The translations under genes and the position numbers were made by a program. Positions 52,181 through 61,827 of a DNA stretch of 64,000 bases are shown piece by piece. This DNA is from Subdoligranulum variabile. Lineage in GTDB: Bacteria > Bacillota > Clostridia > Oscillospirales > Ruminococcaceae. The stretch is taken from NCBI GenBank assembly GCA_003343905.1, contig QAKI01000049.1, forward strand, positions 1-64,000, given 5' to 3'. The notes beneath the pieces were generated by a model, which was not told the DNA's origin, made no database searches, and was given only the letters and a program-made list of their open reading frames with translations. Within the stretch, counting starts at the first letter, position 1. Every line of letters begins with the position of its first letter.

Positions 52181-53452
52181 ATGCGTATGCAACGGAAAAA
52201 ACGGATCGCGGCGTTCCTGCTGGCGCCGCTGCTGCTCTGCGCCTGCACGGCAGCCCCCGGAACGCAGAGCGCGGCGGCTTCGTCGGAAGCTCCGCTGGCC
52301 ACCGAAGCCCCGGAACCCGTACAGACCCCGGCGGCGGACCCGGTGGAGGCGCTTTTGCAGCAGATGACGCTGCGGGAAAAGGTGGGCCAGTTGTTCATGA
52401 TCCGCCCGGATTCGCTGGACCCCGAACTGACGCGCGAGCAGGTCAACGATGAACGGGCGGAGGGCGTGACCGAACTCAGCGACGCCATGCGCGCCGCCCT
52501 GCAGGAGTACCCCGTGGGCGGCATCTGCCATTTTGGCAAAAACGTCGAGACCCCGGAACAGATGACGCGCTTCAACGCGGATCTGCAGCAGGCCAGCGAA
52601 CTGCCGCTGCTGATCGCGGTGGACGAGGAAGGCGGCACGGTAGCCCGCCTTGCCAACGACCCGGACTTTGCCCTGCCGCAGTATGAGAGCGCGGCGGCCG
52701 TCGGGGCCACCGGCGACCCGGAACAGGCGCGGGAGATGGGCCGCACCATCGGGAACTATCTGAAAGAATACGGTTTCAATATGGATTTTGCGCCGGACGC
52801 CGATGTGCTGACGAACCCCGATAACCCGGTGATCGGCAGCCGGGCCTTCTCTCAGGACGCCGAAACGGTGGCGCAGATGGCGACGGCCATGGCCCAGGGC
52901 TTGCAGGAACAGGATATTCTGCCCGTATTCAAGCATTTCCCGGGGCATGGCGACACGGCGGAGGACAGCCACAGCGGCATCGCCTACACCCGGCGCACGC
53001 TGGAGGAACTCCAGGCGTGTGAATTTCTGCCGTTCCGCTTACTGGATAACGGTTTCAGCCCGGATGAACTGCCCGCCGTGATGGCGGGGCATATCGCCGC
53101 GCCCGCCCTGGGGGACGACGGCACCCCGGCTTCGCTCTCGTACCATCTGGTGACAGAGATTTTGCGCGGCGAGGTGCTGGACGGCGCCCCCGCGCTGGTC
53201 GTCACCGATTCCATGGCGATGGGCGCGATCACCGAACTTTACAGCCCTGGGGAAGCCGCTGTGCGCGCATTGCAGGCGGGCTGCGACCTTGTGCTGATGC
53301 CGGACAGCCTGCCGGAAGCCTTCGACGCGGTGCTGGCTGCCGTAGAGGACGGCACGATCTCTGCCGAACGTCTGGACGAGAGCGTGGCAAGGATCTTGCG
53401 CGTCAAACAGCAGTATGCGGGGCTGGAACTGCCGCAGGAAGGGGAAAGATAA
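52181..53452 (+). CDS. GH3 lipoprotein, beta-N-acetylhexosaminidase (NagZ-like)
   Basis: A 423-residue protein with a lipoprotein leader (MRMQRKKRIAAFLLAPLLLC then AC, Cys22), a low-complexity linker and a GH3 barrel. The NagZ-type motif KHFPGHGDT lies at 251-259 with H264 in EDSH, and the nucleophile is D343 in VVTDSMAMGAI. Such enzymes release N-acetylglucosamine from peptidoglycan fragments or glycans. The lipid anchor places it outside the membrane. AGGAGG lies upstream. The GT4 gene follows after 1 base. Confidence 0.9.
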   Translation: MRMQRKKRIAAFLLAPLLLCACTAAPGTQSAAASSEAPLATEAPEPVQTPAADPVEALLQQMTLREKVGQLFMIRPDSLDPELTREQVNDERAEGVTELSDAMRAALQEYPVGGICHFGKNVETPEQMTRFNADLQQASELPLLIAVDEEGGTVARLANDPDFALPQYESAAAVGATGDPEQAREMGRTIGNYLKEYGFNMDFAPDADVLTNPDNPVIGSRAFSQDAETVAQMATAMAQGLQEQDILPVFKHFPGHGDTAEDSHSGIAYTRRTLEELQACEFLPFRLLDNGFSPDELPAVMAGHIAAPALGDDGTPASLSYHLVTEILRGEVLDGAPALVVTDSMAMGAITELYSPGEAAVRALQAGCDLVLMPDSLPEAFDAVLAAVEDGTISAERLDESVARILRVKQQYAGLELPQEGER

Positions 53453-53453
53453 C

Positions 53454-54509
53454 ATGGCAACGACGCTTTGGGCTGTGGACGGTTCGTTCTTCGGCCAGCG
53501 CATTTCGGGCATACAACGCTATTCCATTGAATTGCTGTCGGCGCTGGATGCGCTGGTGCCCCCCGGCGTGGTCGAGGTAGTCACGCCCCCCGGCGTGCGC
53601 GCGCCGGTCTACCAGAACATCCGCACGGTCACGTTCGGCAAACATACGGGGGCGCTGTGGCAGCAGGTGGACTATCCGGCCTATTTGCGGCAGCGCGGGG
53701 CCAAAGGGCTGGCGACCTGCAACGTGATCCCGCTGTTCGGCTTTCGCGGCGTGGCGGTGGTGCATGATGTCTGCTACCGTGCCCGGCCGGACTTTTATAC
53801 CGACCTGCGCGGCCGTTTGAGCGCCGCATGGCACCGGCTGCAGTACCGCCGCATTGCGGCGGCGGCCGAACGGATCGTCACGGTGTCGGAGTTTTCCCGG
53901 CAGGAGATCCACCGCTATTACGGCGTGGACCCGGCGCGGGTCACCGTCGTCTACAACGCCTGGCAGCAGATGCAGCGCATCGCCCCGGATGAGCGCATTT
54001 TTGAAAAAACGCCCGACCTTCGCCGGGGCGAATACTATTTCAGTATGGCGAACCTGCTGAAAAACAAGAACTTCCCCTGGGTGCTGCGGGCAGCCAAAGC
54101 AAAGCCCGGCGCAATCTTTGCCATTGCGGGCGGGGGCAGCCTTGCGGCCGAAGCCAAACGCCTTGGTTTGGACGGCCTGCCCAACGTGCGGTATCTCGGC
54201 TATGTGTCGGACGGGGAAGCCAAAGCCCTGATGCACCATTGCAAGGCGTTCCTGTTCCCCACGCTGTACGAGGGGTTCGGCATCCCGCCGCTGGAAGCGG
54301 TGGCCTGCGGCGCGCCGCAGATCTATGTCAGCGATACCCCCTGTATGTGGGAGGTCTACGGCGACTGCGCCGGGTACATCGACCTCAAGACCAACGGCGG
54401 CGACGTGGACCGGGTCCTGCCGCCGCGCCGGGACGCTGCGGAACTGTTGCAGCGATACAGTTGGGAAAAAAGCGCGCAGACCCTTTGGAACCTGCTCAAA
54501 ACCCTGTAA
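53454..54509 (+). CDS. Family 4 glycosyltransferase
   Basis: A 351-residue GT-B enzyme starting MATTLWAVDGSFFGQRISGI, where the SGIQRY element is common in GT4 mannosyltransferase-like proteins. The C-terminal domain has the retaining motif PTLYEGFGIPPLEAVACG with the E-x7-E spacing, and AIAGGGSLAAEAKRL. It transfers a sugar from a nucleotide donor to an unknown acceptor, perhaps an envelope polysaccharide. It is coupled to the GH3 gene. Confidence 0.92.
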   Translation: MATTLWAVDGSFFGQRISGIQRYSIELLSALDALVPPGVVEVVTPPGVRAPVYQNIRTVTFGKHTGALWQQVDYPAYLRQRGAKGLATCNVIPLFGFRGVAVVHDVCYRARPDFYTDLRGRLSAAWHRLQYRRIAAAAERIVTVSEFSRQEIHRYYGVDPARVTVVYNAWQQMQRIAPDERIFEKTPDLRRGEYYFSMANLLKNKNFPWVLRAAKAKPGAIFAIAGGGSLAAEAKRLGLDGLPNVRYLGYVSDGEAKALMHHCKAFLFPTLYEGFGIPPLEAVACGAPQIYVSDTPCMWEVYGDCAGYIDLKTNGGDVDRVLPPRRDAAELLQRYSWEKSAQTLWNLLKTL

Positions 54510-54515
54510 AAATAC

Positions 54516-54550
54516 AAGCGCCCTCCGTTTTTTCGGAGGGCGCTTTGCTG
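54516..54550. terminator. Bidirectional terminator between GT4 and comM
   Basis: A perfect 12-bp stem (54516-54527 with 54534-54545) has a T-rich loop and flanks between convergent genes. Confidence 0.85.
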
Positions 54551-54553
54551 TTT

Positions 54554-56083
54554 TTAGGAAAGGGAAAACTTGCGGTCCAGGCTGCGGTATTGCAGTGCTT
54601 CCGAAAGGTGGGCCGCGTCCAGCACTTCGCTGCCGTCCAGATCGGCCACCGTGCGCGCCACGCGCAGAATACGGTCGTAGGCGCGGGCGCTGTAGCCCAG
54701 CCGCTCAAACGCGCCGCGCAAAATGTGCTCGGCCGCGGGGGTCATGGGGCAGAACCGGCGCAGGGCGCTGCCGGGCAGTTGGGCGTTGCACCGCACGCCG
54801 GGCAGGGCGCGGTAACGCTCGCGCTGTACGGTGCGTGCGGCGATCACACGGGCGCGCACCGCTGCGCTGGACTCGCCGCCCTGTGCGGCGGCAAGGTCTG
54901 CGTATTCCACCGGCAGTGCTTCCACATGCAGGTCGACGCGGTCCAGCAGCGGGCCGGAGATGCGCCGCCGGTACTGGGCGATGGCGCTGGGTGTACAGGT
55001 ACATTCGCGGGTGGGGTGGCCCAGATAGCCGCATTTGCAGGGGTTCATGGCGGCGACCAGCATGAATTTGCAGGGGTAAGAAGCCGAACCATGTACGCGG
55101 CTCACGGTCACCTTGCCGTCCTCCAGCGGCTGGCGCAGCACTTCCAGCGTGTCGCGGGAAAATTCCGGCAACTCGTCTAAAAACAGTACGCCGTTGTGCG
55201 CCAGACTTACCTCGCCGGGGCGGGGGACCGTGCCGCCGCCCACGATGGCGGTGGCGCTGACGCTGTGGTGCGGGCTGCGGAAAGGCCGCGCCCGTACCAG
55301 CCCTTCGCTGCCGCGCAGCAGCCCGGCCACCGAATAGATGGCGCTGGTCTCCAGTGCTTCCTCGTAGGTCAGCGGCGGCAGAATGCCCGGCAGCCGCTTG
55401 GCCAGCATGCTTTTGCCGGTGCCCGGCGGGCCTACCAGCAACAGGTTGTGCCCGCCGGCGGCGGCCACTTCCAGCGCGCGGCGGGCTTCGCTCTGGCCGC
55501 GCACATCGGCCATGTCGGGGCCGGTCCAGACGCCGTTTTCATCGTAGCCGTCGGGCTTGGCGGGGGTCAAGGCTTCGGCGCCGCACAGATGCAGCACCAC
55601 GTCCTGGGCGCTGCGGGCGGGGTAGACGGTCAGCCCTTCGGCTACGGCGGCTTCGGCGGCGTTTTCGGCAGGCAGGAACAGTTCCTTCACGCCCTGTTGC
55701 ACGGCAGCCAGCGCCATGGGCAGCACGCCGGTCACGGGGCGCAGCGCGCCGTCCAGCCCCAGTTCGCCCAAAAAGGCGCGCATGGGGCCGGGGGCGGGCA
55801 GTTTGCCCTGGGCGGCCAGAATGCCGATGAATACCGGCAGGTCATACACCGGCCCGGTTTTGCGCACGTCGGCGGGGGCCAGGTTGATGGTGATGCGGCT
55901 GGACGGCCACTGGTAGTGCAGGTTCTTTACGGCGCTGCGCACGCGCTCGCTGCTCTCTTTCACAGCAGAATCCGGCAGCCCCACCAGGTTGAACTGCGGC
56001 AGCCCGCCGGAAAGATCCGCTTCCACCTGTACCAGATACCCGGCCAGCCCCGTAACACCCAGGCTTGTCACCTTTGCAAACAT
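54554..56083 (-). CDS. YifB/ComM-family Mg-chelatase-like AAA ATPase
   Basis: The start at 56083 (MFAKVTSLGVTGLAGYLVQV) follows AAAAGGAG; 509 residues, normal for the family. An N-terminal Lon-protease-like domain precedes the AAA core with Walker A LLLVGPPGTGKSML, Walker B GVLFLDELPEF, a zinc-like Cys cluster MNPCKCGYLGHPTRECTC and a C-terminal Mg_chelatase_C part. ComM is a helicase for branch migration in natural transformation in some bacteria; whether this applies here is unknown. Confidence 0.94.
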   Translation of the reverse strand: MFAKVTSLGVTGLAGYLVQVEADLSGGLPQFNLVGLPDSAVKESSERVRSAVKNLHYQWPSSRITINLAPADVRKTGPVYDLPVFIGILAAQGKLPAPGPMRAFLGELGLDGALRPVTGVLPMALAAVQQGVKELFLPAENAAEAAVAEGLTVYPARSAQDVVLHLCGAEALTPAKPDGYDENGVWTGPDMADVRGQSEARRALEVAAAGGHNLLLVGPPGTGKSMLAKRLPGILPPLTYEEALETSAIYSVAGLLRGSEGLVRARPFRSPHHSVSATAIVGGGTVPRPGEVSLAHNGVLFLDELPEFSRDTLEVLRQPLEDGKVTVSRVHGSASYPCKFMLVAAMNPCKCGYLGHPTRECTCTPSAIAQYRRRISGPLLDRVDLHVEALPVEYADLAAAQGGESSAAVRARVIAARTVQRERYRALPGVRCNAQLPGSALRRFCPMTPAAEHILRGAFERLGYSARAYDRILRVARTVADLDGSEVLDAAHLSEALQYRSLDRKFSLS

Positions 56084-56153
56084 ACTGATACGCTCCTTTT
56101 TGTGCAGTGCTCTGAATGGTGCTATGGTTTTTCTGCCGCTTCCGCCAGCGCGG

Positions 56154-56678
56154 TCATTTCCAGAAGTCCTTGGAAGGATCGAACCGCAGCCGGTACAGGC
56201 GGACCAGCCAATCCGGGGCTGTCCGCATCTCCATGCCGAGGCTTTCCAGCGTCCGCTGTCCGACACGCCTGTCCAAAAGGGCAAACATTTTCACGATGGG
56301 GTTCCGGGAGCGAACGCTGTCCAGGATGCTGCTGTTCCGGTAAGTTTTCAGTGCGGCACAGAACTCATCATCGGTATATTCCGTTCTTGTATCCAGAGGA
56401 TGCTGCGCCAGCAGGGCGGGAAAATGCCGCCAATATTCCCCGATGGTCATAGGATGGCACGCAGGGGCATACCCCTGGCGAAAGAAATAGCGGTTTACGG
56501 TCTCCCAAGAAAACTGCTTGAAGAGTATGTCATCCACATATACTTCAAAAATGTGGCAGGTGTCCATGCCAACATAACGGGTGCATCCGTAACGGATTCG
56601 CCCCTGCAAGGTGTCGGCCAACATTTCTTTTTCAAGATACTTTCGCATTCCACTCCAGGAAGAACAGGCCTTGCCCAA
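56154..56678 (-). CDS. SF0329-like conserved protein
   Basis: A 174-residue protein with a TTG start at 56678, supported by GAGGTGG 8 bases upstream. The N-terminus (SGMRKYLEKEMLADTLQGRI) and RYGCTRYVGMDT resemble the SF0329 family as I recall it, with a W-x-T helix region after FKQFSW. No enzymatic motif is visible. It lies 70 bp upstream of comM on the same strand. Family call is moderate. Confidence 0.6.
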   Translation of the reverse strand: MGKACSSWSGMRKYLEKEMLADTLQGRIRYGCTRYVGMDTCHIFEVYVDDILFKQFSWETVNRYFFRQGYAPACHPMTIGEYWRHFPALLAQHPLDTRTEYTDDEFCAALKTYRNSSILDSVRSRNPIVKMFALLDRRVGQRTLESLGMEMRTAPDWLVRLYRLRFDPSKDFWK

Positions 56679-56840
56679 AGGAACACCACCTCGCTTCGAT
56701 CATCGGCTGCTGAAAAATGGAATTGCCGCGATCTTGCTTTTACTATAGCACATTTCCGAAAAACTGAAAATAGCTGTCGGTTGCAAAAGTCGTAAGCCAC
56801 GCCGTGGGAAGAGTTTTCTGCGGGGGCTTCGTCTTTTCGA

Positions 56841-56869
56841 TTGACAATGCCAAGCAATCTTGGTATAGT
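56841..56869 (+). promoter_or_regulatory. Promoter with palindromic spacer before the second phosphohexomutase
   Basis: TTGACA (56841-56846) and TATAGT (56864-56869) are 17 bp apart. The spacer contains CCAAG-CAAT-CTTGG (56850-56863), a likely repressor site. The rest of the gap 56679-56930 shows no gene. Confidence 0.75.
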
Positions 56870-56930
56870 AATGCTGTAACAGTGATTTTTAACAGAAAGC
56901 ATCACGATTCGGAAAGCGAAGGTGTCATAA

Positions 56931-58613
56931 ATGTATAAAGATATGTATGAACGGTGGCTGGCCGCCGATCTCGACGACCCCGACCTCAAGCCGGAACTGG
57001 AAAGCGTCCGGGGGGATGACGCGGCCATTCAGGACCGCTTTGCGGTGGCCCTCAAATTCGGCACCGCCGGTCTGCGCGGCGTGATCGGTGCGGGCACCAA
57101 CCGCATGAACGTCTATGTGGTCCGCCAGGCCACCCAGGGCCTTGCCAACTGGGTCAAGACCCAGGGCGGCAGCCAGACCGTCGCCATCAGCTACGACAGC
57201 CGCATCAAGAGCGACCTGTTCGCCCGCGCCGCTGCCGAAGTGCTGGCCGCCAACGGCGTCCATGTGCGCATCTACAAGGCGCTGATGCCGGTGCCCGCGC
57301 TTTCCTTTGCTACCCGCTACTATAGGTGCAATGCGGGTATCATGGTCACGGCCAGCCATAACCCGGCCAAGTACAACGGCTACAAAGCCTACGGCCCTGA
57401 CGGCTGCCAGATGACCGATGAAGCCGCCGACATCGTCTATGCCGAGATCCAGAAGACCGACATCCTGACCGGCGCCAAGACCATGCCCTTTGCCGAGGGC
57501 ATGGAGAAGGGCCTGATCGAGTATGTGGGCGACGACTGCATCCGCGCCCTGTATGACGCCATCGAAGCCCGTTCCATCCGCCCCGGCATCTGCAAGACCG
57601 CGGGGCTCAAGCTGGTGTACAGCCCGCTGAACGGCAGCGGACTGGTGCCCGTCACCACCGTTCTGGGCGAGATCGGCATCACCGACATCACCATCGTGCC
57701 CGAACAGAAGGACCCCGACGGCAACTTCCCGACCTGCCCGTACCCCAACCCCGAAATTTTTGAGGCGCTGCGTCTGGGTCTGGAACTGGCCGAAAAGTCC
57801 GGCGCCGACCTGATGCTGGCTACCGACCCCGACGCTGACCGCGTGGGCATTGCCGTCAAGTGCAAGGACGGCCGCTATGAGCTGCTCTCCGGCAACGAGG
57901 TGGGCGTGCTGCTGCTGGACTACATCTGCGCGGGCCGTATCGAACAGGGCACCATGCCCAAGAACCCGGTCATGTGCAAGTCCATCGTTTCGACCCCGCT
58001 GGCGGATAAAGTGGCCGAACATTACGGCGTTGAATGCCGCAGCGTGCTGACCGGCTTCAAGTGGATCGGCGACCAGATCGCCAAACTGGAAGCTGCCGGG
58101 GAAGTGGACCGCTTCATCTTCGGCTTTGAGGAAAGCTACGGCTACCTGGCCGGTCCCTATGTGCGGGACAAAGATGCCATCATCGGTTCCATGCTGATCT
58201 GCGAGATGGCCGCCTACTACCGCGCCAAGGGCAGCTCCATCAAGGAAGAACTGGAGCGCATCTACAGCGAGTACGGCCGTTACCTGAACAAGGTGGACAG
58301 CTTCGAGTTCCCGGGCCTGTCCGGCATGGACAAGATGGCTGGGATCATGGCGAACCTGCGCACCAACCCGCCGAAGGACTTCGACGGCGACAAGGTCGTG
58401 AAGGTGGTGGATTACCAGAAGCCGGAGGAGACCGGCCTGCCCGCCGCCAACGTCCTGATCTATACGCTGGAAAGCGGCTCCACCGTGGTGGTGCGCCCCT
58501 CCGGCACCGAGCCCAAGATCAAGACCTACTTCACCACCATGGGCAAGGATCTGGCTGCCGCCCAGGCGCGCAAGGATGAACTGGCCGCTGCCTGCAAGCC
58601 GCTGCTGGCCTGA
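56931..58613 (+). CDS. Phosphohexomutase (phosphoglucomutase/phosphomannomutase), second copy
   Basis: A 560-residue alpha-D-phosphohexomutase with the phosphoserine S142 in TASHNPAKYNGYK, metal loop ATDPDADRVG, sugar loop GFEESYGYL and phosphate loop RPSGTEPKIKTY. It is the close paralogue of the mutase in the mannan locus and probably the housekeeping glucose-1-phosphate/glucose-6-phosphate enzyme; that split of roles is inference. Codon use is strongly biased to C/G-ending codons, as for a highly expressed gene. Its own consensus promoter lies upstream. Confidence 0.95.
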   Translation: MYKDMYERWLAADLDDPDLKPELESVRGDDAAIQDRFAVALKFGTAGLRGVIGAGTNRMNVYVVRQATQGLANWVKTQGGSQTVAISYDSRIKSDLFARAAAEVLAANGVHVRIYKALMPVPALSFATRYYRCNAGIMVTASHNPAKYNGYKAYGPDGCQMTDEAADIVYAEIQKTDILTGAKTMPFAEGMEKGLIEYVGDDCIRALYDAIEARSIRPGICKTAGLKLVYSPLNGSGLVPVTTVLGEIGITDITIVPEQKDPDGNFPTCPYPNPEIFEALRLGLELAEKSGADLMLATDPDADRVGIAVKCKDGRYELLSGNEVGVLLLDYICAGRIEQGTMPKNPVMCKSIVSTPLADKVAEHYGVECRSVLTGFKWIGDQIAKLEAAGEVDRFIFGFEESYGYLAGPYVRDKDAIIGSMLICEMAAYYRAKGSSIKEELERIYSEYGRYLNKVDSFEFPGLSGMDKMAGIMANLRTNPPKDFDGDKVVKVVDYQKPEETGLPAANVLIYTLESGSTVVVRPSGTEPKIKTYFTTMGKDLAAAQARKDELAAACKPLLA

Positions 58614-58630
58614 TTTTTCCGTATCCGGTT

Positions 58631-58666
58631 TTCCCCGCGGCCCCGGCGCTTTTGACCGGGACCGCG
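58631..58666 (+). terminator. Terminator after second phosphohexomutase
   Basis: TTCCCCGCGG-C-CCCGG pairs with CCGGG-A-CCGCGGGGAA, followed by a T run. Confidence 0.85.
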
Positions 58667-58756
58667 GGGAATTTTTGCCGGTCCGGCAGGGGGCGACCGC
58701 GCCCCTGCGGATTGCTGGGACCCGCAAGATCGTTTTGCATGGGAGAAATGCCTGCT

Positions 58757-59500
58757 ATGAAAGAAAACAAATACGACGAAGAACGCTTTTTTGAAAAGTA
58801 CAGCCAGATGGACCGTTCCCGGAAAGGACTGCAGGGAGCGGGGGAGTGGCCCGCGCTTGAAAAGATGCTGCCGCCCTTCGCCGGGCGGGACGTTCTGGAC
58901 CTGGGCTGCGGCTACGGCTGGCACTGCCGGTATGCCGCCGAACACGGCGCGGCGTCGGTGCTGGGAACCGACCTTTCCCAAAAGATGCTGGCCGTGGCCC
59001 GGACGCGCAACGCCCATCCGCGGGTGAACTACCGCCAGGCCGCCATGGAGGACCTGGACTTTGCGCCGGAAAGTTTTGATGTGGTGCTCAGTTCGCTGGC
59101 CCTGCATTATGTGAAGGATTATGAACCGCTGATCCAGAAGATCCACCGCTGGCTGCGGCCGGACGGGTGGCTGGTGTTTTCGGCCGAACACCCGGTCTTT
59201 ACGGCCTACGGTTCGCAGGATTGGTACTATGACGCCGACGGCAACATCCTCCATTTCCCGGTGGACCGCTATTTCTACGAGGGCGAGCGGGAAGCAGTAT
59301 TCCTGGGCGAGCCGGTAGTCAAATACCACCGCACGCTGACCACCTATCTGAACACGCTGCTCAACAACGGCTTTGTTCTGCGCCAGGTGGTGGAGCCGCA
59401 GCCGCCGGAGTCCATGATGGACATTCCCGGTATGCGGGACGAGATGCGCCGCCCGATGATGCTGCTGGTCTCGGCCCAAAAGACCGGCGCCGGACTTTGA
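58757..59500 (+). CDS. Class I SAM-dependent methyltransferase
   Basis: A 247-residue Rossmann methyltransferase starting MKENKYDEERFFEKYSQMDR; a second ATG 9 bases earlier is less likely given the RBS GGGAG. Motif I is VLDLGCGYGWHCRY, the acidic residue that binds the ribose is in LGTDLSQKM, and LSSLALHYVKDYE with LRPDGWLVFSAEHP are the later motifs. This resembles the small UbiE/biotin-synthesis-like group. Substrate unknown. Confidence 0.9.
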   Translation: MKENKYDEERFFEKYSQMDRSRKGLQGAGEWPALEKMLPPFAGRDVLDLGCGYGWHCRYAAEHGAASVLGTDLSQKMLAVARTRNAHPRVNYRQAAMEDLDFAPESFDVVLSSLALHYVKDYEPLIQKIHRWLRPDGWLVFSAEHPVFTAYGSQDWYYDADGNILHFPVDRYFYEGEREAVFLGEPVVKYHRTLTTYLNTLLNNGFVLRQVVEPQPPESMMDIPGMRDEMRRPMMLLVSAQKTGAGL

Positions 59501-59512
59501 CCTGACAAACAG

Positions 59513-59554
59513 AAAACGGACGTACTTTCCAGAAGAAAGTACGTCCGTTTTTTG
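59513..59554. terminator. Bidirectional terminator between methyltransferase and ParC-like gene
   Basis: A perfect 17-bp stem, 59513-59529 with 59535-59551, has A and T runs on its two sides, so it works on both strands. Confidence 0.92.
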
Positions 59555-59570
59555 CTCTATGCAGAAGAAA

Positions 59571-61814
59571 TCACAGCGTGAGCTGTTCGGTCGCGTCGTC
59601 GGCACGCAGCAGCGCACCAGCTGCGGGCAGGGTGCGCACGCGGTAGCGGTGGGCGTCGCCCAGTTCCAGCCCCTCGGAAAGCGTGACCCGCGCAATGCGG
59701 GCGTTCTTTTTCAGGCTGATCACATTGACACCGGCGGAATCGCGGGTGGTCTTTTCAGGGATCAGGGCGCTGCCCGCCAGCAGCAGGCGATTGTTGGTGG
59801 TGAAGATGGCAAGCTCCGTTTCTTCGGGCAGATAACGCATACAGGCCAGTTCTTCCTTGTTGCTGTAGGCTTTCAGCAGCTTGCGGCGGTTCTGCTTGGT
59901 CTCGTAGCTGCTCAGGGGCACCTTGGCGCACTTGCCGTTCTGGAAGAAGAACAGCATCCAGCCGCGGTAGTTGGGCGTCACGACCATATACAGCGGCACT
60001 TCGCCTTCCTCCATGCCCAGGGCCGAAGCTACATAATCGCCCAGCACGCTGGCCTTGCTGTCGCCAAAGTCATAGGCATGGGATTTGTACACCTGATGGT
60101 GGTTGGTGAAGAACAGCAGTTCCACGCTGTTGGTGCTCTCGCAGGTGAACAGCACCTCGTCGCCGTCCTTCAGCTTTTGTTCGCCGCTCATGCGCAGGCT
60201 CTGGGGCGTGATCTTCTTGAAGTAGCCGTCCCGCGTGAAGAACAGATGCACCGGGTAATCCGGGACCTGCTGTTCGGGTTCGTCGGCACCCTCGTCAGGG
60301 ATCTCGTACAGGATCTCGCAGCGGCGCGGCTTGCCGTATTTCTTGGCGACCTCGGTCAGCTCCGCCATGATGATGCGGTTGATCCGGGCCGGGCGCTTGA
60401 GGATGTCCTCCAGATCCGCAATGGCGTTTTCCAGTTCCTCGATCTCGGCGGTGCGCTTGAGGATGTATTCCCGGTTCAGATGGCGCAGCTTGATCTCGGC
60501 CACATACTCGGCCTGCACCTCGTCGATGCCGAAGCCGATCATCAGGTTCGGCACGACCTCTGCTTCCTCGGCGGTGTTGCGCACGATCTCAATGGCTTTG
60601 TCGATGTCCAGCAAGATGGCCTTCAGGCCTTTGAGCAGGTGCAGGCGCTTCTGCTTGCCCTGCAGATCGTAGTAGGTGCGGCGGCGCACGCACTCGGCGC
60701 GGAAGGCGATCCATTCCAGCAGGATCGACCGCACGCCCAGCACCTTGGGCTGCCCGGCAATCAGCACATTGAAGTTGCAGGCGAAGTTGTCTTCCAACGG
60801 GGTGGACTTGAACAGGCGGGCCATCAGCTTATCCGGGTCCTGGCCGCGCTTGAGGTCGATGGTCAGTTTCAGGCCGTTCAAGTCGGTTTCGTCGCGCATG
60901 TCGCTGATCTCACGGACTTTGCCCAGCTTCACCAGTTCGGTGATCTTGTCCATGATGGCTTCCACCGTGGTGGTGGGCGGGATGTTCGTCACGTCGATGC
61001 AGTTGTTGGCCTTGTCATAGCTCCACTGGGCGCGCACACGCACACTGCCGCGGCCGTTTTCCAGCACGTTCTCCATCTCGGCGGCGTCATACAGGATGGT
61101 GCCGCCGCCCACAAAGTCGGGTGCGGGCAAGATCTCTTTCAGTTCGGCTTCGGGGTCTTTCATCAGCGCAATGGTGGCGTTGCACAGTTCCGTCAGGTTG
61201 AAGGAACAGATGTTGGACGCCATGCCGACGGCGATGCCCAAAGTGTTGTTGGCCAGAATGGTGGGGAAGGTGACCGGCAGCAGCGTGGGCTCGGTGGTGG
61301 TGCCGTCGTAGTTGGGCACAAAGTCCACCGTGTCCTTGTCGATGTCGCGGAACAGTTCCTCACACACGGGTTCCAGCTTGGCTTCGGTGTAACGGGCGGC
61401 GGCGTAGGCCATGTCGCGGCTGTACGCCTTGCCGAAGTTGCCCTTGGAATCCACATAGGGCACCAGCAGGCTCTCGTTGGAGCGGCCCATGCGCACCATC
61501 GTGTCGTAGATGGCCGCGTCGCCGTGGGGGTTCAGGTGCATCGTGCTGCCCACGATGTTGGCGCTCTTGGTGCGCGCGCCTTTCAGCAGGCCCATGCCAT
61601 ACATCGTGTACAGCAGCTTTCGGTGCGCCGGTTTGAAGCCGTCGATCTCCGGCAGCGCGCGGGACACGATGACGCTCATCGCATAGGGCATATAGTTGGT
61701 TTCGAGCGTTTCGGTGATGGGGGACTCGATGATCTCGCCGGCGGACAGGATCTCCACATTGTCGCCCAACTGCGGGCGGGCCGGCGTTATTTTTTTCTCT
61801 CGTTTTTTTGCCAT
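59571..61814 (-). CDS. parC: Type IIA topoisomerase subunit A (ParC/GyrA-like)
   Basis: A 747-residue subunit that cuts and rejoins DNA. The catalytic tyrosine is Y142 in ARYTEAKLE. The quinolone-site region reads NPHGDAAIYDTMVRM, with Ala100 at the usual Ser position and Asp104 retained. The C-terminal domain has beta-pinwheel-like repeats but no clear GyrA box, which favours the topoisomerase IV-like type. It lies 13 bp after the subunit B gene and shares its operon. Which of the two cellular enzymes it is cannot be settled without the other pair. Confidence 0.92.
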   Translation of the reverse strand: MAKKREKKITPARPQLGDNVEILSAGEIIESPITETLETNYMPYAMSVIVSRALPEIDGFKPAHRKLLYTMYGMGLLKGARTKSANIVGSTMHLNPHGDAAIYDTMVRMGRSNESLLVPYVDSKGNFGKAYSRDMAYAAARYTEAKLEPVCEELFRDIDKDTVDFVPNYDGTTTEPTLLPVTFPTILANNTLGIAVGMASNICSFNLTELCNATIALMKDPEAELKEILPAPDFVGGGTILYDAAEMENVLENGRGSVRVRAQWSYDKANNCIDVTNIPPTTTVEAIMDKITELVKLGKVREISDMRDETDLNGLKLTIDLKRGQDPDKLMARLFKSTPLEDNFACNFNVLIAGQPKVLGVRSILLEWIAFRAECVRRRTYYDLQGKQKRLHLLKGLKAILLDIDKAIEIVRNTAEEAEVVPNLMIGFGIDEVQAEYVAEIKLRHLNREYILKRTAEIEELENAIADLEDILKRPARINRIIMAELTEVAKKYGKPRRCEILYEIPDEGADEPEQQVPDYPVHLFFTRDGYFKKITPQSLRMSGEQKLKDGDEVLFTCESTNSVELLFFTNHHQVYKSHAYDFGDSKASVLGDYVASALGMEEGEVPLYMVVTPNYRGWMLFFFQNGKCAKVPLSSYETKQNRRKLLKAYSNKEELACMRYLPEETELAIFTTNNRLLLAGSALIPEKTTRDSAGVNVISLKKNARIARVTLSEGLELGDAHRYRVRTLPAAGALLRADDATEQLTL

Positions 61815-61827
61815 AGTGTTCCTCGCG

